Source: Ostrinia nubilalis (taxonomy: Eukaryota; Arthropoda; Insecta; Lepidoptera; Crambidae). From it: a stretch of DNA of 64,000 nucleotides. The notes below the pieces were generated by a model. That model was not told the DNA's origin, ran no database searches, and was given only the letters and a program-made list of their open reading frames with translations. The position numbers and the translations under genes were made by a program. Shown here in pieces: positions 56,660 to 64,000 of this stretch. Location: assembly GCF_963855985.1 (NCBI RefSeq), contig NC_087090.1, positions 13,266,501 through 13,330,500 of the forward strand, in the 5' to 3' direction. Each line of letters begins with the position of its first letter. The first letter of the stretch is position 1.

Positions 56660-58130
56660 GTAAAAACCACATTGATAAGGTGTCTTTTAAAAGTCATACT
56701 TTAAAAAGGGACAATATTATTTGATCCTCTAAAAACTAATTGATCTTTTTTGTATGTGCACTTTTAAAAATAAATGATGTTTTTTATTATATTTTATCTT
56801 TATATTAATTATTGGGTCTATATTAGTTGATCTACGGATAAATTATGAATGATCTTCATTAAAGGTAACAAAATATTTATGTTTAACATACTCTTTTAAT
56901 ATTTGGTAAACAAAAATAATATTTGATCCTCTTTTTTAGTTATTGATCTTTAATTTTGTTAATTTAATGATTTTTATATCAAGTTTGCCTTTTAATATTG
57001 ATCACCTAATAAATACATTTCGATCTATGTTTAACTTAACTTTAAAATATATTTGATCTAACAAAAAATATTATTGGTTAATATTTTTAATTAAAAAATA
57101 TCTTTTTATTTACGCGGTACCACAAAGGTTGAGTGACAATCGTCCGTCATTGGTTACTGAGTTGGCCAAGGGCTTAGCGGCCAATAAGCAAGCAGAATGG
57201 TACATTACCATGTTTGTTTAAATTACAAGCTTTGCTTAGTTTGGGACTAGAGGCGCTATGTAAAATAATTTCTTACTTCTGACATCCCTGAACACGACAT
57301 CATAATTTTTACCTCTTTATTTTTTTCAAATCGCAAGGTTGATTTTCTCAGTATACCTATCTCGACCGTGATCAGTGACCATAAAGTCATCTGTCAACGG
57401 GTCGATTAGACACGATAAAAGCACTAAACGATATTTGTTTACTTTTAGTGTGACATCGGGTCGTAAGGACCTGATAAGTTTTTTTTTCCAAATATTTACT
57501 GTGTTTGACGAAACAATTGCAAAACAATATTTATCTTTCGTACTACTGAAAAGACCGAATAATATATCCATCCCGCACCAACGAATCCAGCACCTAAGGT
57601 CAATTCGACCCGATAACGCAGTGTTAAGTGTGTTAAGTATGCTCTTTTAATAAAAAAAATCTTTGAACATCAAGTGCCTTTAAATAGTTTCCATCCTTTG
57701 ACTACAAATTAATAAAAATAAGTACCATAACATAATTATTTTGAAGATTATTTGATATAGACAAAAAATAATTTATACAAATCGAATTATTTAAAAAAGT
57801 ATTACAATATTGAATATTTGGTGCTCATTTCTTTTATTTTTGAGGACCAACAAGTAACGATCAGATATAATTTTTACATCTCAATTTTTTTTTGCGTTGT
57901 TCAAAAGAGGTTAAAATATCGATCGATTTCATTTATTTTATGTCTCAAAGAAAGAGGATCAATCATTAAAATAGATGACCATTTAGATTTTTTTATTTGC
58001 CGTTTTTGCTAATTTAAAAAGATCATTTAAATACATGCCCTTTAAAAACGATGAGATAGGCAAAATATAAAAAAAATCTGTTGTAGAAAAAAATATAACT
58101 TTTCTTATTTTATAAGGACACTATTACTTT
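56660..58130. repeat. AT-rich block with recurrent TTGATC motifs, possible unclassified element
   Basis: Nine TTGATC-type motifs (TTTGATCCTC, ATTGATCTTT, GTTGATCTAC and others) lie within 56715-57060, and reversed ones (GAGGATCAAT, AAAGATCATTT) at 57950-58025. TTTAAAAAGGGACA on the left resembles the reverse complement of TGCCCTTTAAAAA on the right. This suggests weak, decayed inverted subterminal regions of a 1.4-kb DNA element. The middle (57110-57300) is GC-richer. The boundaries are guesses. Confidence 0.35.
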
Positions 58131-58189
58131 TCATACTGTTTTGTTTTCTTTATCTTACATACGTATCATTTTTACCAGAAAAGAAGAAA

Positions 58190-58320
58190 AATGATTTACT
58201 AATTTCTGCCAAACAGCGAGTGTGGTATGGCTTCGCGTGAGCATCGCGTCAAGCGTGCTATTTTCAATTATTATTTTCACGAAGTCACGCTCGCTGCCTT
58301 TGTTTGACAGAGACCTAACA
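58190..58320. repeat. Possible decayed MITE
   Basis: TCTGCCAAACAGCGAGTGTG on the left is similar to the reverse complement of CACGCTCGCTGCCTTTGTTTGACAGAG on the right. The inverted similarity is imperfect and no target duplication is evident. Confidence 0.3.
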
Positions 58321-59175
58321 ATATGCTCTCTATTAAAATGAAGGTAAAATAAGTGCATTTGAGTTATGACATTATCACATTAGCACCTCATAAGTTTTGA
58401 TCCCAACCTAAATACCGTAAAAATAAATATCAAAAATGTATTAAAACTTCACTATAGTTGGAGAACTTTTTCCCTTGTAACCCGACGCCCGGCAGGACAC
58501 CTGTGTAATCCTTTCATCGCACATAATATGCCCTTAATTCCCTTGATAAGGCATGACATCTAACGCCTTTGTGCCATGAGCCTCTTTCCGTCAATTAACG
58601 TCCGCCATTGTCTTTTGACGGAATATGACACACTTTTTATCAGCGCGGGAGTCACTGTTTTGAATGCAACTTGATTTAGTGTGATATAAGGGTTTGTTCA
58701 GGATTTATTGGAAAGGGTGTCAAGTCGGTGCAGCGGGTTTGACAAAAACTTATTAGTGGTGAATGGTTTTTTATCCGTTTTCCGTGCCCCCGCGGTTTCT
58801 TTCGGGGTGGTATGGTTGATAAAATCTTCTCAGATTTGTAGAGATAATATTTTAATTTTTAGTATCTTTGGAATTACATGGGATTACATCATCCAATAAT
58901 AAACCTTTTTATGGGACCAATTCCTTTCACTTAATGAATTTTGGTGGTGTTCTCTGGTATTGAGCTTGGCTGTACGAAAAATTTTAAGTACATATTTATT
59001 TCTGAAACTTGATAATGTTTTTATTTAAAAAAATACGAGTTTGTCTGTGAAGCAGCAATTTAGTCAAGTTAGGCATAAAAACCATTTTCAAATCTCCATC
59101 AAAGTAATAGCAATTAAACGCGAAAACCTGCTTCAACCCCGGCTCTAGCTGAACCCGGTGTTATTTTTACCGGGG
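58321..59175. other. No recognised gene
   Basis: No supported gene. Confidence 0.4.
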
Positions 59176-59186
59176 ATCAAAGCGAG

Positions 59187-59212
59187 TGACGTCACATCCG
59201 CAAGATGGCGGC
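59187..59212. promoter_or_regulatory. CRE plus YY1/Pho-like motif pair
   Basis: A perfect CRE TGACGTCA (59187-59194) lies 7 bp before AAGATGGCGGC (59202-59212), a YY1/Pho-type motif, followed by a Sox-like GATTGTTT. Such pairs are known at housekeeping promoters and Polycomb/trithorax elements. No adjacent gene is visible, so an enhancer, a Polycomb response element or a non-coding promoter are all possible. Confidence 0.35.
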
Positions 59213-59221
59213 GATTGTTTG

Positions 59222-60434
59222 ATGTGCGAGTAATGAAGTGTGCTCCGGTCCTGACGGGTGTCAAGATATGCCACTGATGACTCCTTATACTTATTCTGAG
59301 TTAATGCCATTTTTCAACAACAAACGTCGTTCTTACATTTTCATAGCCTCCATTCGTGTTAAGATTGTGATTTGTGTCCTTATTCACAGGACAACAAAGA
59401 AAATTCAGTCGAAGTTGCATTATGATTGTCGATACTGGTTAAATAAATCTTCTGTGAAGCTTTAAGCATACATTTGCTTGCCCTAGTTTTGAAAATTATC
59501 TCGTTTTAAAATTACAAGCTGTAGTACTACTACAGTTAGAATAGTATAAGATCATTTGTGTCTCTTAACGTTCTTGTTCAAAATAATAAGTGTACTAAAT
59601 ATTCAATAAATACATCTACCCAATTGAGTTTATAAATAAAACCATTACCAAACAGTTCAATTTATTTTTTCAATTAGTATCTGAAATGTTCATTATAGTT
59701 ACACCCGTTGGACATTATCACTGCATAATTAACACGGCCCTCCAATCGCACAATACTTAATTACAAACAAAATTTACCAACGGGCAACTCTATAAACGGT
59801 CTTTCTTTGATGCGCCAGAATTACTGAAATCGGCTTTACTTATTACTTTAATTTCGATATAGTCGCACCGGTGTCATCACAGAGGGATTTAAATTCAATT
59901 TCATATGCCCGTATTGAGTTGTTATAGAGTATAATCGCGTTACCCAGTCCACTAGTGGGGATTACTTGCTTTTTAATAACGCCGGCAGGGGGCGACACTG
60001 GGGACATTTTTATACAAAGAGGATTACCTCGGCCGCGTTTATCTGTACCTTACAGCTTGGCTTGGCGCTAAATGCCCGGTTGGGTGCTCGCGTTTCACGC
60101 CACGTCTTACTGAATTTCGACTGAAAGTATTTTCGGGATGCGTCTAGACTTAATTTCATGAATGACTTGGTTTATTGTGAGTAAACGTGGCGATTGAATA
60201 GCTGCGTAATACGTTACCTACTCAATATTACAGTTTATTGGATAATATGAAATTAAGATGTTTCTTAATTCATTTAAAATGTGATTGGCGTCTTCTTCCC
60301 ACTTTATAGAACGATGAACTGATTAAGATATCATCGATGGGTTCTAGTAATAAGCTACGTAATGCTATTTATTTGTTGGTACTCTTTTTATCATCGGGGT
60401 CATAGTTTAAGGATCTTCTGGATAGACTATTATA
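59222..60434. other. No recognised gene
   Basis: No supported gene or repeat. The sequence is mainly AT-rich, with a mixed patch 59930-60120. Confidence 0.4.
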
Positions 60435-60750
60435 CCAAGGATGCACAAACCGGCCAGCGGCTCGCGACCTGCATCCAGCGCCTCCCTGCAACCTTTATGA
60501 TCCGTCTGTCCACCTTGTGGGTGGACGACTAGACGTCCTATACTGCACATACCGGTACGTGGTCTCCGCTCCAGACCAGCCATCAGTTCTGCGTGCTATG
60601 TGTCCTGCCCATTGCCACTTTAGCTTGTTAATCACTTTAGGTCAACGGAGACCAAAATAAATCGTAAGCTCTTCTAATCTATCCGTTTCGTTCATCAGTC
60701 CAATAGGCGAGTTCCCAGTGCGCGCGCAACGAGATAATGGGAGCGTCAGA
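60435..60750 (-). mobile_element. RTE retrotransposon fragment, duplicate 1
   Basis: CGACCTGCATCCAGCGCCTC, CCACCTTGTGGGTGGACGAC and CTGCCCATTGCCACTTTAGC are the RTE 3' coding region in reverse (minus-strand KWQWAGHIARRTDG). The right end continues into CCGTTTCGTTCATCAGTCCA and GTTCCCAGTGCGCGCGCAAC, repeated at about 61105-61190. Confidence 0.75.
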
Positions 60751-60839
60751 CTATATCTATATCAGGCTTGGAGACGCCTATTATCTTTAATGAAATAATT
60801 ACAAACTCAAACAAGACTGAAAAAGATTACTGGCTGAAA

Positions 60840-61200
60840 TGTTAGCCCTGGACGTCCACTACTGAGCATAGGCATAGGCAAGGTATGAGCATATCCGCTA
60901 ATGTTTTCCAAATTGACCGGTTGATAGCAGACTACATCCAGCGCGACCTTTATGAGGTCTTCTGTACACCTTTTGAGTGGACGTCATACGCTGCGCTTAC
61001 CGGTACGTAGCCTCCACTCCTCCGTGCTATGTATGCCGCGATGGCAATTTCAGCTTGCTAATCCAAAATGTAGGTCATCGGAGACCGGTTAGATTAAAGA
61101 TTCCAATCTAACCGTTTCGTTCATCAGTCCAATATTCGCGCACCCCGGAACCCGAGAGTTCCCAGCGCGCGCGCAACGACATAATTGGAGCGTCCGCGCG
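60840..61200 (-). mobile_element. RTE retrotransposon fragment, duplicate 2
   Basis: Begins GGACGTCCACTACTGAGCAT, continues CATCCAGCGCGACCTTTATG and GCGATGGCAATTTCAGCTTG, and ends with the same non-RTE flank as duplicate 1 (CCGTTTCGTTCATCAGTCCA ... GTTCCCAGCGCGCGCGCAAC), here longer by a CGCACCCCGGAACCCGAGA insert. Confidence 0.75.
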
Positions 61201-64000
61201 GCCGCGACTGCGCATTGTTGGTGTCGTTACACCCTCGTTATCCAATTCAACAATTGACCCAAGACGCTTGTTTCCGACGGATCATCTCCTGCGAGGAGTT
61301 GTGGCTAAGAGGGGAATGGATGGACGCATCGTAAAATCTAGACGTTTGATATATGACAAAGAAATGGCGGTGCTGCTTGGTACTATTATATGGCAGTTGA
61401 AAAACAAAACTAAGTTTTAGCAGACAGAAAGTCACCTCAACCGAACCCCTCGAGTAAGTGCAAGACATAGTCTGAAATATTTTAGCAATCAAAATCTACA
61501 CCTACATTATATTAGGTTTCATAATTACCACCTTTGTTATGTTAATCGACCATTATCGCTGCCCAAGCAACAATATCCATTGTGTAAATACTGTAAAAAG
61601 TTGCAGCTCTATAGGTAAAAACGCAAAAACTAAAAGAAATCATCCATGTTATTACTATCCCCATTCGTAAATCATTACCCCATGAATAGCAAAACAACGA
61701 CACACATCAAAAACAAAAGATGTAAAAGTTAAAACGACAGTTAGTCAAATAACCGCACAACCGTGTTTACCGGCGGTAATAAGGCAACAAAATCACCATG
61801 AAATATAAATAACAATAACCCCGAGATGGTCCCATATGAATATCAATTTGTTTGCCTCCCGACAACGTCATTAAATTAGCGTCCAAATTGAATCACAACT
61901 GCGACAACCTTGCCGGTGCGTCGTCTCGCAAAACTTTTCCTCCTATTAATTTACAAAACATCTCCTCTCTTTTCACGTAACCTGAAATGTACTTTCCCCC
62001 TTCATCTTAAGCTCGATCTTCGCTCGCCGCGAGTGCAAGTTTGTTCATTATTTTTACATGTCATTGTGCAAGTGACGTGAAGTGTTTCATTTCCAAATAT
62101 GACTCTAACCCGGGGAATTAGGGTCGGTATTGCTGTTGATGCGTCACTAGGGTGTATCTGGTGAAATTATGATGCAGTCTTTATTCGTGAGCCGTCGGGA
62201 GCGGTTGCAGTAATCACCGCGTATCTCCAGCCAGGGGTGGGCTGTGAATAGAGCCCTAATGAACTGGATTTAGGAGTTTTTGTGCCGGCGACTCGTCAGC
62301 TCGAGGTGCAGCCGAGCAATTATGACCGACTAAACAAACGTGGCCCGGTACGAGCGGAGCCTTTCAATTAATGAAAACTACTGTATCGAGGTTTTTTGGC
62401 CTAATTGCAAGGTTATGTAGGTACGAGTAGTTAGCTATTCTTCGTTGCTGCCGGGAAGCAAACTTTTAGGTTTTCTTTTTCAGCGAGAATGAGTAAACTT
62501 TTGAAGATAGTGTAGAGCTTTTAGAAGCGAATCTAAATAGCACTATAAATTGATAATTTAGAAAACGACATAAGTTTTAATTATATTGGTAAATATTGGT
62601 AAAATGAGCAAGAAGTAAATCTTTCAAGTAAACAAAAATAACGCATACTAAAATTGCTACACAGCGCTAAAATAATTTAACAATCTATTGGAAGGGATTT
62701 CCTTCAAGACCACTCACGAGCAGATCGCCTTAGCGGTGGCATAGCAGCCGGTCAGTGATCGATCAGCAGCCCAGATTGATGGGCCATTCTCTAAGGCTTA
62801 CCTACCTACTTACCTTGCTATTATGTTGGCAGCTCCACGATGGAAAAATACGGTAGGGCCATTGCTTGTGTTACGTCACTGGAAAACTTGAGAAAAATAA
62901 TAGGCTATGACAACATGACAACATTTAAGAAAAAATTATGAGACATTTCCTTTCTTGGTAGTAAAAGTACAACGTGTCATCGTGTGTAAGAATGTAAAAT
63001 AGTTAGCGAGAAAAAATGTCACAAGACATCTTTTAGTCCGCTTTACCTTAAAATCTTTTATCCATCACACGATTAATAAATCTTATCTATGTGTTTCTGA
63101 TGACACCATGAGCACTCTCAAGGTAAAAATGACAATTTAGAAATCAGATCTAAGACTCAGTTTTTTCAGTTACTTACCTATTTTCTTTGACAAATCACTC
63201 GTAAGCTGTACAGCAATAAAATGATTCATGATGTGCTAAATCTTTAAAGATAAGTTTACCCTATAATTATTGCAACTAAAGAGTGAGCCTGCTGCATTCG
63301 CTTAAATTACGTATGTGGCATCGCATCGAGTGGCGACCTTCTTGGAACATCCAATCGTTGTTAATCTTCTTAGTGCGGGGCGAGCGGAATCATTTGGAGC
63401 CTAAGCACCTAATATGCTTAGATAATAAAAGGTTTCGCAATTGTTGGGACGCTCTGTAAGAGCTACTTACTGGAACCACGAGTACGTGGTTACCCGGAAT
63501 AACTTCTTCCTGGTACTGCTGTTTTTATTTCATTATTGCGGAAAATGACGCTTTAAATTGTCCAACCATAATATTCTGTGAAATCAAAGTAAATATTTTG
63601 TCCAATATTCAGCTTCGTCAATCTCTATCACATATGTGACTCGACTTAGAAACAGCTATCGTTATACATAGAACGAAGCTATTATCTACATACATCTAAA
63701 ACACATGCACAGTTACGCGTGCTCACTATACTGTCGTGTTCTCACTGACAAAAAGGCGTAACGATGCCAAATTGGTTTGCAAGATAGTGATCTTTAGGTG
63801 AGTGGGGATAAGGGGTTTTATTCTTTGCTGAAAGAAAGCGGCTGCAAAAGATGAGACTGTTCTTATTTATTTACGGTGCGGCGAGCGAAGTGGAGCGAAG
63901 ATGATATGAATGATAAATGACCCTCGCCCCCCCTCCCCCGCTCACGTGAACACGCGGCGTGAGATATTCTCCTCATTCTGGATGTCTACTTATGTCTGGC
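61201..64000. other. No recognised gene
   Basis: No supported gene. 61200-61260 and 62010-62360 are mixed or GC-richer, non-repetitive and possibly regulatory. The last 130 bp (63880-63960) are C/G-rich with CTCACGTGAA and poly-C, of unknown nature. Confidence 0.35.

Noticed and set aside
57326..57650. Overlapping open frames of 81 and 91 codons on opposite strands
   Set aside because: No recognisable domain, opposite-strand overlap, and AT-rich surroundings of a probable element.

Overview
The window looks like a moth or butterfly (Lepidoptera) nuclear genome: AT-rich, intron-era eukaryotic signals, and many mobile elements of kinds common in Lepidoptera (RTE-type non-LTR retrotransposon tails, Helitrons ending in CTAG, hAT and Tc1/mariner derivatives, and short MITEs whose ends read GGCTGAGTTGCACCA). 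No bacterial or viral features were seen.

There is one clear protein gene: an intronless SoxB1-type HMG-box transcription factor on the minus strand at 35804-36904, best matched to insect SoxNeuro (SoxN), a neuroectoderm and early neural regulator. Its eukaryotic start is the ATG at 36902-36904. The same frame runs open upstream to a TGA but has no earlier ATG. The gene sits in a GC-rich island (about 35.7-37.2 kb) with GC boxes, a CCAAT box, a TATA-like AT patch and an octamer on its 5' side. It is alone in about 35 kb of non-coding sequence on one side and 27 kb on the other, as is typical of a developmental regulator with distributed enhancers. A second GC-rich, promoter-like block at 44.1-44.6 kb could be a distal non-coding first exon.

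Region by region. 0.5-8.7 kb: RTE fragments, a 1.7-kb hAT-type element with a perfect 8-bp target duplication and an internal foldback, a TIR element, an RTE 3' end, and a mariner-like MITE holding another MITE. 8.7-17 kb: mostly unrecognised sequence with one MITE, a perfect 20-bp-stem hairpin (14.65 kb) and a Lepidoptera-wide repeat. 17.4-21.5 kb: a cluster of small elements, a possible solo LTR and two Helitrons. 21.5-31 kb: sparse repeats and a compact Su(H)/E-box motif cluster (30.5 kb). 32-33.4 kb: a second hAT with a perfect 8-bp duplication. 35-37.3 kb: SoxN. 37.3-48 kb: AT-rich with a few MITEs and the 44-kb promoter-like block. 48-55 kb: nested elements (a Harbinger-like element with poly-G tracts containing a mariner-like foldback, and a Helitron containing a Tc1 foldback). 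55-64 kb: an AT-rich block rich in TTGATC, a CRE+YY1-like motif pair, and a duplicated RTE-plus-flank segment.

I found no new multi-gene system. The observations most worth checking are a possible 13-codon stop-codon readthrough extension of SoxN, a cluster of SUMO-consensus motifs in its C-terminus, three independent long foldback transposons that could make double-stranded RNA, and several candidate regulatory modules. Family names rest on visible motifs, termini and target duplications read by eye. No database search was run.
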